This document shows positions 41,030-51,800 of a stretch of 64,000 bases of DNA, one piece after another. Every line of letters begins with the position of its first letter. The first letter of the stretch is position 1. This DNA comes from Variovorax paradoxus (GTDB taxonomy: Bacteria > Pseudomonadota > Gammaproteobacteria > Burkholderiales > Burkholderiaceae_C). The translations under genes were made by a program, and so were the position numbers. The stretch spans positions 1 to 64,000 of the forward strand of contig NZ_JAUSRN010000013.1 in the NCBI RefSeq assembly GCF_030811855.1, given 5' to 3'. The notes under the pieces are model-generated. The model was not told where the DNA came from and did no database searches. It saw nothing but the letters and a program-made list of their open reading frames with translations.

Positions 41030-41776
41030 ATGCGCTTCGACGTCCTCACGCTTTTTCCCGAACTGTTCGCGCCTTTCATGGCCAGCGGCGTGACGCGCCG
41101 TGCCTACGAGTCCAAGCAGGTCGAGGTCGTGCTGTGGAATCCGCGCGATTTTGCGCAGGGCAACTACAAGCGCGTGGACGACCGGCCCTTCGGTGGCGGT
41201 CCCGGCATGGTGATGATGGCGGAGCCGCTCTCAGCCTGCCTCGATGCGGCGCTCGCTGCGCGCGGCTCCCTGGCGCCTGTCGTGCTGTTTTCCCCCATCG
41301 GCGAGGCGCTGCGCCACGAAGCGGTCGAGCGCTGGTCCGCCAGTGAGGGCGCGGTGCTGGTTTGCGGCCGCTATGAAGGCATCGACCAACGCTTTATCGA
41401 CACGCGCGTCACGCACCAGATCAGCCTCGGCGACTTCGTTCTCTCCGGTGGCGAGATCCCGGCCATGGCGCTGCTCGATGCGGTAGCCCGTCTGCAGCCT
41501 GGCGTGCTGGGCGACGAAGCCAGCCATGTGCAGGACAGCTTCAATCCGTCGCTCGATGGCCTCTTGGACTGCCCCCATTACACGCGGCCCGAGCAATGGA
41601 ACGGGCAGGGCGTGCCGGCGCCGCTTCTCTCGGGGCACCACGTGCAGATCGAGCGCTGGCGGCGCGACCAACGGCTGGCCATTACCGCCGCACGGCGTCC
41701 CGACCTGATTGACGCCGCGCGCGCTGGCGGCCGCTTGAGCAAGGCCGATGAGGCGGCTTTGAAAAAAAAGCTATAA
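41030..41776 (+). CDS. trmD: tRNA (guanine-37-N1)-methyltransferase
   Basis: A 248-residue SPOUT-type methyltransferase that makes m1G37 in tRNA, guarding against frameshifts. Motifs present are MRFDVLTLFPELF, YKRVDDRPFGGGPGMVM, VLVCGRYEGIDQRFI and ISLGDFVLSGGEIPAM, which make the trefoil-knot SAM site. The start at 41030 is preferred over a TTG five codons before it. Its end carries a TATAAT box (41772-41777) that might add a second promoter for rplS. Confidence 0.97.
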   Translation: MRFDVLTLFPELFAPFMASGVTRRAYESKQVEVVLWNPRDFAQGNYKRVDDRPFGGGPGMVMMAEPLSACLDAALAARGSLAPVVLFSPIGEALRHEAVERWSASEGAVLVCGRYEGIDQRFIDTRVTHQISLGDFVLSGGEIPAMALLDAVARLQPGVLGDEASHVQDSFNPSLDGLLDCPHYTRPEQWNGQGVPAPLLSGHHVQIERWRRDQRLAITAARRPDLIDAARAGGRLSKADEAALKKKL

Positions 41777-41909
41777 TCTTCGGTTCCCCGATCCTCTGCC
41801 CGGCCGCGCCTGGCCTCGTTGCGGATTCTTTTTGCCTTTGGCAGTAAAGAAGCAATGAAACCAAAGGCGCCTTTTGTGTAGCGCGAGCACGATCGAATAT
41901 CAGGAAATC

Positions 41910-42284
41910 ATGAACCTCATCGAAACCCTCGAGCAGGAAGAAATCGCCCGCCTCGGCAAGAAGATCCCCGATTTCATGCCCGGTGACACGGTCATCGTCA
42001 GCGTGAGCGTCGTCGAAGGCACCCGCAAGCGCGTGCAGGCCTACGAAGGCGTCGTGATCGCCAAGCGCAATCGCGGCCTTAACAGCGGCTTCACGGTGCG
42101 CAAGATCTCCAGCGGCGAAGGCGTGGAGCGTACGTTCCAGACCTACAGCCCGCTGATCGCCGGCATCGAAATCAAGCGCCGCGGCGATGTCCGCCGCGCC
42201 AAGCTGTACTACCTGCGCGACCGCAGCGGCCGTTCGGCACGTATCAAGGAAAAGCTGCCGGGCAAGTCGCAGGCTGCCAAGTAA
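41910..42284 (+). CDS. rplS: 50S ribosomal protein L19
   Basis: A 124-residue L19: MNLIETLEQEEIARLGKKIPDFMPGDTVIVSVSVVEG at the amino end, ending RSGRSARIKEKL. It lies at the 30S-50S interface. A 133-base gap separates it from trmD, and a strong terminator follows the gene. A TATAAT box at 41772-41777 just before the trmD stop may supply an extra promoter, although no good -35 element is at the correct distance. Confidence 0.97.
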   Translation: MNLIETLEQEEIARLGKKIPDFMPGDTVIVSVSVVEGTRKRVQAYEGVVIAKRNRGLNSGFTVRKISSGEGVERTFQTYSPLIAGIEIKRRGDVRRAKLYYLRDRSGRSARIKEKLPGKSQAAK

Positions 42285-42301
42285 GCTGCTTGCTCCCGTG
42301 C

Positions 42302-42329
42302 AAAAAGCCGCCGCTCTGGCGGCTTTTTG
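42302..42329 (+). terminator. rho-independent terminator after rplS
   Basis: AAAAAGCCGCC-GCTCT-GGCGGCTTTTT forms an eleven-base stem with a T tract. It ends the rpsP-rimM-trmD-rplS transcript. Confidence 0.93.
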
Positions 42330-42437
42330 CGTTGTGTGCCGTGCACGCTTCTTGCGAACCTGCGAAAAGACAGCAGGCCCTTTTTACGCTCTACTCCTTC
42401 ACTGAAACTCTCTCACTTGACCAATTCCGCCGCCTCC

Positions 42438-43157
42438 ATGTCATTTGCGCCCGATGAACCCGTCAACGCCGTGGTGCCACCCACGCTGTTGGCGATCGAC
42501 CCGCGCAAAGCACCGGTGGTGGGCGGTCCTGACGGCCTGCCGGCTGTTGCACCCGCGCAGTTGACCACCAAGGCGCTGCGCAGCCGCTTTGCCGCCCCAC
42601 CGGAGTGGGTGCCCGAATTGCGCCGCGAGCCGCGCATGACCGAGCGCGCGCCGGCACAGGCCGCCGTGCTGGTGCCCATCGTGCAGCGACCGCAGGGCCC
42701 CACCGTGCTGCTGACCGAGCGCACCGCGCACCTGTCCACCCACTCGGGCCAGGTGGCGTTTCCGGGCGGCCGTGTCGACCCCGAGGACGCGAACGTCGCG
42801 GCGGCCGCTTTGCGCGAAGCCTGGGAGGAAGTGGGCCTGTCCGCCCGGTTCATCGAAGTGCTTGGTAGCCTTCCGACCTACACGACCGTCACTTCGTTCA
42901 TCGTGACGCCCGTGGTCGCGCTGGTGAAGCCCGACTTCGAGCTCACCATCAATCCCTACGAAGTGGCGCTGGCCTTCGAAGTGCCGCTGGCCTGGCTCAT
43001 GGACCCGGCCAACCACCGCCGCCACACCGTGCCCGCGCCCGACGGCACGCGGCGCGAGTGGTATTCGATGCCCTACCAGGACGGCGCCGAAGAGCGCTTT
43101 GTCTGGGGCGCCACCGCAGGCATGCTGCGCAATCTCTATCGCTTCCTCAGCGCCTGA
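42438..43157 (+). CDS. NUDIX CoA pyrophosphatase
   Basis: A 239-residue NUDIX hydrolase of the CoA pyrophosphatase (NudL) type. The NUDIX box is GGRVDPEDANVAAAALREAWEEVGL, split over residues about 114-138 (GX5EX7REUXEEXGU pattern with the usual one-residue shift), and it is preceded by the CoA-specific LSTHSGQVAFPGG. The first 70 residues are a variable Pro-rich extension before the enzyme core. The ATG at 42438 is chosen; in-frame codons upstream would read through the rplS terminator region. Confidence 0.9.
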   Translation: MSFAPDEPVNAVVPPTLLAIDPRKAPVVGGPDGLPAVAPAQLTTKALRSRFAAPPEWVPELRREPRMTERAPAQAAVLVPIVQRPQGPTVLLTERTAHLSTHSGQVAFPGGRVDPEDANVAAAALREAWEEVGLSARFIEVLGSLPTYTTVTSFIVTPVVALVKPDFELTINPYEVALAFEVPLAWLMDPANHRRHTVPAPDGTRREWYSMPYQDGAEERFVWGATAGMLRNLYRFLSA

Positions 43158-43205
43158 ACTTGGCCCGGACCGGGCCTATGCAAACTCTCTCGCTATCATC
43201 GAAGG

Positions 43206-44207
43206 ATGAGCTTCTTTGCCATCCTGTGTGCGTTGCTGATCGAGCAGGTGCGGCCGCTCGCCCCCCACAACCCGGTGTATAGCGGCGTGCTGGCGTGGAC
43301 GCGCTGGACCAGCCGCAACTTCGATGCCGGCAAGCCGCATCACGGATGGGTTGCGTGGGCCCTTGCGGTGTTCGTGCCCACCTTGCTGACGCTTGGCATC
43401 CATTGGCTGCTGGTGCTCACGCTGGGGCTTCCGTTCGCCGTGCTCTGGAGCATTGCGGTGCTCTACGTCACCCTCGGCTTCCGGCAGTTCAGCCACCACT
43501 TCACTGATATTCGCGATGCGCTCGACGAAGGCGACGAGCCGCTCGCGCGCTCGCTGCTGGCGCATTGGCAGGGTGTCGATGCGGCCGACCTGCCGCGCAG
43601 CGAGATCGTCCGCCACGTGATCGAGCATTCGGTGATCGCGGCGCACCGCCACGTGTTCGGCGTGCTGGCGTGGTTCTCGATCCTGGCCGCCCTGGGTCTG
43701 GGGCCGGCCGGTGCGGCGTTCTATCGAATGAGCGAATTCGTCTCGCGCTATTGGACGCACAAGATCGGCGCCGCAATACAGCCTTCGAGTGTCTCGGTGC
43801 AGCGGGCCGCGGAACGCGCCTGGCACGCGATCGACTGGCTGCCCGCGCGCATCACCGCGCTGGGCTTCGCGGTCGTCGGAAGCTTCGAAGAGGCCATCGA
43901 TTGCTGGCGCAACGATGCGCGGCGTTTTCCGAGTGAAAACGATGGCGTGATCCTCGCGGCGACCTCGGGCGCCGTCAACGTGCGCCTGGGCGGCGGTGCG
44001 CTGAGCCCGATTCCCGTCACCGACCCATTGCCGCGCGCGCAGGCCGGCGACTCGATGGTCGACGGCGGCCGGACCGACAGCGGCAGCACGCCGGGCCGGG
44101 AGCCCGAGCCCGGCCACCTGCGCAGCGTGGTCGGTCTGGTCTGGCGCTCGGTCGTGATGTGGATGGTTCTGCTGGCCTTGCTCACGCTGGCCCGGCTGCT
44201 CGGCTGA
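43206..44207 (+). CDS. CobD/CbiB-family membrane protein
   Basis: A 333-residue membrane protein similar to the CobD/CbiB family (adenosylcobinamide-phosphate synthase), with several hydrophobic segments: near residues 1-15, 50-80, 150-175 and 310-330. The first residues SFFAILCALLIEQVRPL and the AIDWLPARITALGFAVVGSFEEAIDCWR helix are family features. No other cobalamin gene is nearby, so the true reaction is uncertain; many betaproteobacteria carry this CobD-like gene next to the NUDIX and hisC genes. Confidence 0.8.
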   Translation: MSFFAILCALLIEQVRPLAPHNPVYSGVLAWTRWTSRNFDAGKPHHGWVAWALAVFVPTLLTLGIHWLLVLTLGLPFAVLWSIAVLYVTLGFRQFSHHFTDIRDALDEGDEPLARSLLAHWQGVDAADLPRSEIVRHVIEHSVIAAHRHVFGVLAWFSILAALGLGPAGAAFYRMSEFVSRYWTHKIGAAIQPSSVSVQRAAERAWHAIDWLPARITALGFAVVGSFEEAIDCWRNDARRFPSENDGVILAATSGAVNVRLGGGALSPIPVTDPLPRAQAGDSMVDGGRTDSGSTPGREPEPGHLRSVVGLVWRSVVMWMVLLALLTLARLLG

Positions 44208-44227
44208 GAACAAGCAACGCAAACGCC

Positions 44228-45316
44228 ATGACTTCCCCAGTGCCGGCTTTCTGGAGCCCGCGCATCGGCGCGCTCGAACCCTATGTGCCCGGCGAGCAGC
44301 CGCGCATTGCCAACCTCGTCAAGCTCAACACCAACGAGAACCCCTATCCGCCGTCGCCGCGCGCCATCGATGCGATCCAGCAAGCGGCTGCGAACGGCCT
44401 GGAGCGCTACCCCGACCCGACCTCGCTTGCAGTGCGCGAAGCGGTGGCGCGGCGGCGCAGCCTGCAAGCCGACCAGGTGTTTGCGGGCAACGGTTCCGAC
44501 GAGGTGCTGGCGCACGCCTTCTTCGCCTTCTTCCAGCAGGCCGAAGCCTTGCTGATGCCCGATGTGAGCTACAGCTTCTATCGCGTCTATGCGCAGCTGT
44601 ATGGCATTGCATGCGAACTAATGCCGGTCGACGAGGGCCTGCACGTCGATGTCGATGCCATGGCGGCCCGTGCCCGCGGCGGCTGTGCCGGCCTCGTGAT
44701 CGCCAATCCGAACGCGCCGACGGGCATCGGGCTGCCGCTTGCGCGCATCGAGCAACTGCTTGCAGCGTGCCCCGCGCGTGTGGTGCTGGTCGATGAGGCG
44801 TATGTCGATTTCGGCGGCGAGAGCGCGTTGCCGCTCATTGGCAAGTATCCGAACCTGCTGGTGGTGCAGACCTTGTCCAAGTCGCGCTCGCTGGCGGGCT
44901 TGCGGGTGGGCTTTGCGTGCGGGCAGGCGCATCTGATCGACGCGCTGGTCCGAGTAAAGGACAGTTTCAATTCCTATCCGCTCGACCGGCTGGCCACGGC
45001 AGGTGCGGTCGCGGCTCTCGAGGACGAAGACTGGTTCCGATCCACCCGCGACAAGGTAGTCGATACCCGCGAAGGCCTCAGCCTGCAGCTCGAAGACCTG
45101 GGCTTCGAAGTGCTGCCCTCGCAGACCAACTTCATCTTTGCGCGCCATCCGAAGCGCGATGCGGCAGAGCTCGCGGCACTGCTGCGCGAGCGGGCGGTTC
45201 TGGTGCGGCATTTCAAGCAGCCGCGCGTTGCGCAATACCTGCGCATCAGCATCGGCACGCGGGAGCAGTGCGGAGCGCTGGTGCGGGCGCTCGAATCGAT
45301 CCTGGGCGTTCAGTAG
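44228..45316 (+). CDS. hisC: histidinol-phosphate aminotransferase
   Basis: A 362-residue class II aminotransferase acting in histidine synthesis. Marks are LVKLNTNENPYPPSPRAI, FAGNGSDEVLAHAFFAF, ANPNAPTGIGLPL, VLVDEAYVDFGG and the PLP lysine in TLSKSRSLAGLRVGFA. The start at 44228 agrees with the family. It may equally serve aromatic amino-acid transamination. Ten bases separate its stop from that of the convergent rsgA. Confidence 0.93.
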   Translation: MTSPVPAFWSPRIGALEPYVPGEQPRIANLVKLNTNENPYPPSPRAIDAIQQAAANGLERYPDPTSLAVREAVARRRSLQADQVFAGNGSDEVLAHAFFAFFQQAEALLMPDVSYSFYRVYAQLYGIACELMPVDEGLHVDVDAMAARARGGCAGLVIANPNAPTGIGLPLARIEQLLAACPARVVLVDEAYVDFGGESALPLIGKYPNLLVVQTLSKSRSLAGLRVGFACGQAHLIDALVRVKDSFNSYPLDRLATAGAVAALEDEDWFRSTRDKVVDTREGLSLQLEDLGFEVLPSQTNFIFARHPKRDAAELAALLRERAVLVRHFKQPRVAQYLRISIGTREQCGALVRALESILGVQ

Positions 45317-45325
45317 CTCAGTGGC

Positions 45326-46279
45326 TCAATAACGCGACTGGCTCAGTTCGGCAAAGAGCTCGCCGTAGATCCTATAGCGCGACGCGCTGATCGGCCCAGG
45401 CCTGGCCGGCGAATCCACGTTCGCGATCACGCCGCATCCAGGCTCGTGCAGATGGGTGCAGTTGTAGAACTTGCAGTCGTTCGCGTGCTCTGCAATGTCG
45501 GGCATCAGCTTCGCGAGCTGCATTGGCTGGATGTGGTTGAGCCCGAATTCCTGAAATCCCGGAGAGTCGATCAGGCCGGTGGTGCGTGCCTCGTCGATCC
45601 AGTACCAAGTGGTGCTGGTGGTCGTGTGCTTGCCTGAGTTCAGCGCCTGCGAGATCTCTTGCGTCAGCACGGTCGCGCCTGGCACCAGCAGGTTGGTCAG
45701 GGTGCTCTTGCCCGAGCCGGAGGGTCCGAGCACGAGAGTCGACTTGCCGGCAAGCAGCTTCATCAGCGACGCGTAGTCCGCTTCGCCCGAAGCCTTCAGC
45801 GACAGCGGCAGCACGCCGTGATGCATGCGGCGATAGGGCGCCAGCTTGTTCCATGCGCGTGCGAAGGGCTCGACCAGGTCGCTCTTGTTGAGCGCGATGA
45901 TCGGCGTGATGCGCTCGGCCTCCGCCGCAATCAATGCACGCGCCAGCTGGTGCTCGGAAAACTCCGGCTCAGCCGCGATCAGGATCAGCACGTGGTCAAG
46001 GTTGGCCGCAAATGACTTGGTGCGGATCTCGTCCTGTCGATAGAAGAGATTGCGGCGCGGCAATACCTCTTCGATGGTGCCCTCGTCTTCCGTGGCCTGC
46101 CAGCGCACGCGGTCGCCGACCACGGCCTGGCTCTTCTTGCCGCGCGGATGGCAGATCAGCCGTTCGCCGGCGGGTGTTTCGACAAGGCAATGACGCCCAT
46201 GGCTGGCAACAACGAGGCCGTCGTGAAGTGTCTTCGCAGCAGTGGATGCGGAGGCGGCGGCGCGGCCCGGCTTAGCCAC
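45326..46279 (-). CDS. rsgA: ribosome small-subunit GTPase RsgA
   Basis: A 317-residue circularly permuted GTPase that helps complete 30S subunits. An OB-fold amino domain (HDGLVVASHGRHCLVETPAGERLICHPRGKK) is followed by G4 NKSD, G1 GPSGSGKST, G3 DSPGFQEF and a zinc-knuckle segment C-FYNCTHLHEPGC. The order G4-G1-G3 is the diagnostic permutation. The stop is 12 bases after the pterin dehydratase start on the same strand. Confidence 0.96.
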   Translation of the reverse strand: MAKPGRAAASASTAAKTLHDGLVVASHGRHCLVETPAGERLICHPRGKKSQAVVGDRVRWQATEDEGTIEEVLPRRNLFYRQDEIRTKSFAANLDHVLILIAAEPEFSEHQLARALIAAEAERITPIIALNKSDLVEPFARAWNKLAPYRRMHHGVLPLSLKASGEADYASLMKLLAGKSTLVLGPSGSGKSTLTNLLVPGATVLTQEISQALNSGKHTTTSTTWYWIDEARTTGLIDSPGFQEFGLNHIQPMQLAKLMPDIAEHANDCKFYNCTHLHEPGCGVIANVDSPARPGPISASRYRIYGELFAELSQSRY

Positions 46280-46291
46280 GGGCGTGTTCCC

Positions 46292-46642
46292 TCATGCGGC
46301 GGGGTCCGCAACCAGCGCGTTGGCTTGCCGCGCACAGTCGAAGTCGGTGACCGACAGTCCGCCCACGTCGTGCGTGTTGAAGCGCACCACGCAGCGGTTG
46401 TAGTGCACTGACAGATCCGGGTGATGGTCTTGCGTGTGGGCGACGAAAGCCAGCGCATTCACAAACGCGATGGTCTCGAAATAGTTGGCGAAGCTGAAGG
46501 TCTTCTCGATGGCAACGTCGCTGCCGTCGCCGCTGAGCTTCCAGCCGTCGAGCTTGGCCAGGCCGGACACGATCTCGGTGGCGCTCAGTGCGTGGCGGGG
46601 AGGAATGTTTTTCCAGTCTTTGGGCTTGAACATGCTGCTCAT
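46292..46642 (-). CDS. phhB: pterin-4a-carbinolamine dehydratase
   Basis: A 116-residue pterin carbinolamine dehydratase (PCD/DCoH). The family motif is THTQDHHPDLSVHYNRCVVRFNTHDVGGLS, with the two adjacent histidines and the aspartate of the active site. In many bacteria this enzyme recycles the cofactor of phenylalanine hydroxylase or trims Moco. It is between rsgA and the M48 peptidase, all on the minus strand. Confidence 0.93.
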   Translation of the reverse strand: MSSMFKPKDWKNIPPRHALSATEIVSGLAKLDGWKLSGDGSDVAIEKTFSFANYFETIAFVNALAFVAHTQDHHPDLSVHYNRCVVRFNTHDVGGLSVTDFDCARQANALVADPAA

Positions 46643-46669
46643 GGTCTCGGCTTCCGGGGCAGGTATTTT

Positions 46670-47935
46670 TCAGGCCGCCGTCATGCGCGCGAGGCGCTCG
46701 GAGGCCGGAGGGTGGGAGTAGTAGAACTTGACGAACACGGGGTCGGGCGTGAGCGTCGATGCGTTGTCCTGATAGAGCTTGAGCAGCGCGGCCGACAGGT
46801 CGGCGCCGCTGGTCTGCGCAATGGCATAGGCATCGGCTTCGAATTCATGTTTGCGCGACAGACGGGCGGGCAAGGGCGCGACGAAGAAGCCGAACACCGG
46901 AACCGCGAGCATGAAGAGCAGCAGCGCAAGCGCATCGTTTGGCGCCGTTGCGGCCATATTGGGCTGCACGCCCAAGCCGGTGTAGAACCAGGCCTGGGTC
47001 GACACCCAGCCCAGCAGCGCGAAGCCCGCCAGGCTCAGCGCGAACATGGCCACGAGCCGCTTCACGATGTGGCGATGCTTGAAATGGCCGAGTTCATGTG
47101 CGAGCACGGCTTCCACCTCACTGGCGTTGAGTTGGCGCAGCAGCGTGTCGTAGAACACCACGCGCTTGCTCGCACCAAAGCCCGTGAAGTACGCGTTGGC
47201 GTGGGCGCTGCGGGTGCTGCCGTCCATCACGAACAAGCCCTTGGCGGCAAAGCCGCAGCGCTTCATCAAGGCCGTCACCCGGTCCTTGAGGTCGGGGTCG
47301 TCGAGCGGCTTGAACTTGTTGAACAGCGGCGCAATGAAGGTGGGATAGATCAGCATCCCCAGCAGGTTGAACCCCATCCACACGGCCCAGGCCCAGAGCC
47401 ACCACGTGCTGCCCGCGGCGCCCATGAGCCAGAGGATCAGCGCAGCGATTGGCAGCCCGATCGCCGCGCCAAGCAGCGTCGACTTGAGGGTGTCGCCGAG
47501 CCAGAGGCGAAGGGTCATCTTGTTGAAGCCGAAACGTTCTTCGAGCTTGAAGGTTTGCCACAGCGTAAAGGGCAGCTCGAGCAGGCCGCCGATGACCGCG
47601 AACGTCGCCAGCAGAGCCAACTGCTGCACCATGCCGCCGCCCAGCCAGGCCAGCAACAGCCTGTTGAGTGCGTCCAGGCCGCCCAGCAGCGTCCAGCCGA
47701 GCAGCAGCGCCGTGCTCCATGCCATCTCGACCAGGCCGAGGCGCGCCTTGGCAATGGTGTAGTCGGCCGCCTTCTGGTGCGCGGCCAGGCTGATGGTGTG
47801 TTCGAAAGCGGCCGGCACGGCGCTCCGGTGCCGCGCCACATGGCGTATCTGCCGCGAGGCGAGCCAGAACTTCACGAGCAGGCCCGCGACCAGCGCAGAG
47901 GCGAAGGCAGTGGTGAAGATGAGCGAATAGGACAT
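46670..47935 (-). CDS. M48-family membrane metallopeptidase (CaaX/Ste24-like)
   Basis: A 421-residue zinc metallopeptidase in the inner membrane. The first 210 residues form the M48 amino domain with several membrane segments; the catalytic motif is VLAHELGHFKHRH (HExxH) near residue 275 and the third ligand is in SRKHEFEADAYA. It resembles Ste24/CaaX prenyl protease 1 more than HtpX. Its likely function is membrane-protein quality control. The start at 47935 lies head to head with orn. Confidence 0.91.
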   Translation of the reverse strand: MSYSLIFTTAFASALVAGLLVKFWLASRQIRHVARHRSAVPAAFEHTISLAAHQKAADYTIAKARLGLVEMAWSTALLLGWTLLGGLDALNRLLLAWLGGGMVQQLALLATFAVIGGLLELPFTLWQTFKLEERFGFNKMTLRLWLGDTLKSTLLGAAIGLPIAALILWLMGAAGSTWWLWAWAVWMGFNLLGMLIYPTFIAPLFNKFKPLDDPDLKDRVTALMKRCGFAAKGLFVMDGSTRSAHANAYFTGFGASKRVVFYDTLLRQLNASEVEAVLAHELGHFKHRHIVKRLVAMFALSLAGFALLGWVSTQAWFYTGLGVQPNMAATAPNDALALLLFMLAVPVFGFFVAPLPARLSRKHEFEADAYAIAQTSGADLSAALLKLYQDNASTLTPDPVFVKFYYSHPPASERLARMTAA

Positions 47936-47993
47936 GAGCGCCGAGTTTAGCCCTCGGGTCCGACCGATGCAGACCTTCGACGACAATCCAGCG

Positions 47994-48590
47994 ATGCCCG
48001 AATCCCTTGACCCCACGATCGTCACGACCACGCCCGTCCTGAAGAAAAGCGACCAGAACCTGGTCTGGCTCGACTGCGAAATGAGCGGCCTCGACCCCGA
48101 AAAAGAGCGCCTGCTCGAGATTGCCGTGGTCGTCACCGGCCCCGACCTCACGCCCCGCATCGATGGCCCCGTGCTGGTCATCCACCAGAGCGACGCGGTG
48201 CTCGACGCCATGGACGCCTGGAACAAGGGCACGCACGGCCGCAGCGGCCTGATCGACAAGGTGAAGGCCTCCACGCTGGACGAAGCGGCGGCCGAGCAGC
48301 AGCTGCTGGAATTCATCGCCAAATACATTCCGCGCAGCGGCTCGCCCATGTGCGGCAACACCATCGGCCAGGACCGGCGCTTCCTGGTCAAGTTCATGCC
48401 CAAGCTCGAGGCGTACTTCCACTACCGCAACCTCGACGTCAGCACCCTGAAGGAGCTGGCCAAGCGCTGGAAGCCCGCGGCCTACAGCTCCTTCAAGAAG
48501 CAGCAGGCGCACACGGCGCTGGCCGACGTGCACGAATCCATCGAAGAGCTCGCGCACTACCGGGAAACCTTTCTAAAACTCACGGATTAG
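47994..48590 (+). CDS. orn: oligoribonuclease
   Basis: A 198-residue DEDDh exonuclease that degrades two- to five-residue RNAs including pGpG. Motifs visible are QNLVWLDCEMSGLDPEKERLLEIAVVVT, GNTIGQDRRFLVKFMPKLEAYFHYR, and the ending AHTALADVHESIEELAHYR with the catalytic His and Asp. I take the ATG at 47994; in-frame ATGs at 47967 and 47934 would add nine or twenty residues that are not part of the domain. It is divergent from the M48 gene. Confidence 0.95.
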   Translation: MPESLDPTIVTTTPVLKKSDQNLVWLDCEMSGLDPEKERLLEIAVVVTGPDLTPRIDGPVLVIHQSDAVLDAMDAWNKGTHGRSGLIDKVKASTLDEAAAEQQLLEFIAKYIPRSGSPMCGNTIGQDRRFLVKFMPKLEAYFHYRNLDVSTLKELAKRWKPAAYSSFKKQQAHTALADVHESIEELAHYRETFLKLTD

Positions 48591-48761
48591 GTAAAAACCC
48601 CGACCCGTGCCATAATCGAAGGCTTCGCTGATCCGGGCTACCGGTATTTTTGGTTTTTCTGGTCAGCGTCTCTTGCATCTCCCTATCTTGCACACCGCGC
48701 CCGATCGCATCCGCTGATCAAAAAGGGCCGCAGCCTCCGGCGTAAGCCAGAAGTTGAATGT

Positions 48762-48793
48762 CGTTGGATGGTTGATGTTTTTAACCACCAACG
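48762..48793 (+). promoter_or_regulatory. stem-loop in the leader of the DEAD-box helicase gene
   Basis: CGTTGG-AT-GGTT, a nine-base loop, then AACC-A-CCAACG form a 10-base-pair stem with a small bulge. It lies 45 bases upstream of the helicase start within a leader of roughly 220 bases. Cold-induced or autoregulated RNA helicase genes commonly have structured leaders. An in-frame ATG lies in the loop and could be a minor start. Confidence 0.5.
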
Positions 48794-48837
48794 GGGCGCC
48801 GCCTACGGCAGCGCTCGCGTTTGAGATTGATATCTAC

Positions 48838-50772
<1,935 letters not shown>

Positions 50773-50811
50773 TCCATTCCGAAGCGGCCGGCCGGCTGCC
50801 TCGCCCCAAAA

Positions 50812-50846
50812 GAAAGCCCGCGCTTCGCAAGAAGCGCGGGCTTTTT
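50812..50846 (+). terminator. rho-independent terminator after the DEAD-box gene
   Basis: A stem AAAGCCCGCGCTTC / GAAGCGCGGGCTTT with a GCAA loop and a TTTTT tail follows the helicase stop by 40 bases. It is strong and would also work in the opposite direction. Confidence 0.93.
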
Positions 50847-51008
50847 CATTGCGGGTTTGCGAGAGGGTCTCCAATGGTGGAATTTTGTCGCTCTCATCGG
50901 CCACGCGGCTTAAAAAGCTGGGCCGCAAGATGGAAAGGTGCAGAAGTTCAAACTGCGCGATCGGATGTGAGTGCATAGACTTTGGACCGGGCGCTAGAAT
51001 AGTTCAGA

Positions 51009-51023
51009 ACTAAACAATTTAGT
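51009..51023. promoter_or_regulatory. operator-like inverted repeat at the SDR-MarR operon start
   Basis: ACTAAA-CAA-TTTAGT is a perfect inverted repeat that ends one base before the SDR start codon. Overlapping it on the left is AGTTC-A-GAACT (51001-51011), and a TAGAAT -10 box lies at 50995-51000. The operon encodes its own MarR-type repressor, which is the natural candidate to bind here. Confidence 0.65.
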
Positions 51024-51800
51024 ATGAACGCAAATTCACTGACTGGCCGCCACGCCCTCGTCACCGGTGCCGCGCGCGGCATTGGCGCCGAGATTGCCCG
51101 CACACTGGCTGTGGAGGGTGCAACGTTGACCCTGCTGGGGCGCGACCTCGAAGCGCTGCAGCGCGTAGCGTCCACGCTTGAAGGCCAAGGGCATGGTGTT
51201 GCCGCTGCCGACGTAGCCGACGCGCAGGCGGTCCAGTCGGCCTTTGCGCTGGCTCGCGCCGAGCGCGGGCCGGTTGCCATCCTCGTCAACAACGCCGGGG
51301 CTGCCGAGAGCGCGCCGTTTCTCAAGACCTCGGTCGAGCTCTGGCAGCGCATGCTGTCGGTAAACCTGACCGGTAGCTTCCTGTGTGCGCAGGCGGCGCT
51401 GCCCGACATGCTCGAGGCCGGCTGGGGCCGCATCGTCAACATTGCCAGCACCGCGGGCCAGAAGGGCTATGCCTACGTCGCGGCCTATTCGGCGGCCAAG
51501 CACGGCCTGATCGGGCTCACGCGCTCGCTCGCGCTCGAAGTGGCGCGCAAGGGCATCACCGTGAATGCGGTGTGCCCAGGCTACACCGACACCGACATCC
51601 TGCGCGCAAGCGTCGCCAACGTGGTGGGCAAGACCGGGCGCAGCGAGGCCGACGCGCTGGCCGAGTTCTCCAGCGTCAATCCGCAGCGGCGCATCGTGCA
51701 GCCTGCCGAGGTGGCCGACGCGGTGCGCTGGCTCTGCGGCGATGGCGCCGCGTCCGTTACCGGGCAGTCGGTCTCGGTGTCGGGCGGGGAGGTGATGTGA
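51024..51800 (+). CDS. short-chain dehydrogenase (3-hydroxyacyl-CoA dehydrogenase-like)
   Basis: A 258-residue classical SDR: NAD-binding GAARGIGAEIART at residues 15-27, NNAG near 92, the catalytic YSAAKHGLIG (Tyr-x-x-x-Lys) near 155 and PGYTDTDIL. Similar enzymes oxidise hydroxyacyl-CoA in aromatic acid breakdown (BadH-like) or reduce acetoacetyl-CoA. It overlaps the marR gene by one base and has no Shine-Dalgarno site, since the operator repeat takes the place. A leaderless or near-leaderless message is likely. Confidence 0.88.
   Translation: MNANSLTGRHALVTGAARGIGAEIARTLAVEGATLTLLGRDLEALQRVASTLEGQGHGVAAADVADAQAVQSAFALARAERGPVAILVNNAGAAESAPFLKTSVELWQRMLSVNLTGSFLCAQAALPDMLEAGWGRIVNIASTAGQKGYAYVAAYSAAKHGLIGLTRSLALEVARKGITVNAVCPGYTDTDILRASVANVVGKTGRSEADALAEFSSVNPQRRIVQPAEVADAVRWLCGDGAASVTGQSVSVSGGEVM

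Noticed and set aside
41735..41777. A separate full sigma-70 promoter for rplS inside the trmD end.
   Set aside because: A TATAAT is present, but the nearest TTGA-type element is about 31 bases away, too far; it is mentioned only as a possibility.
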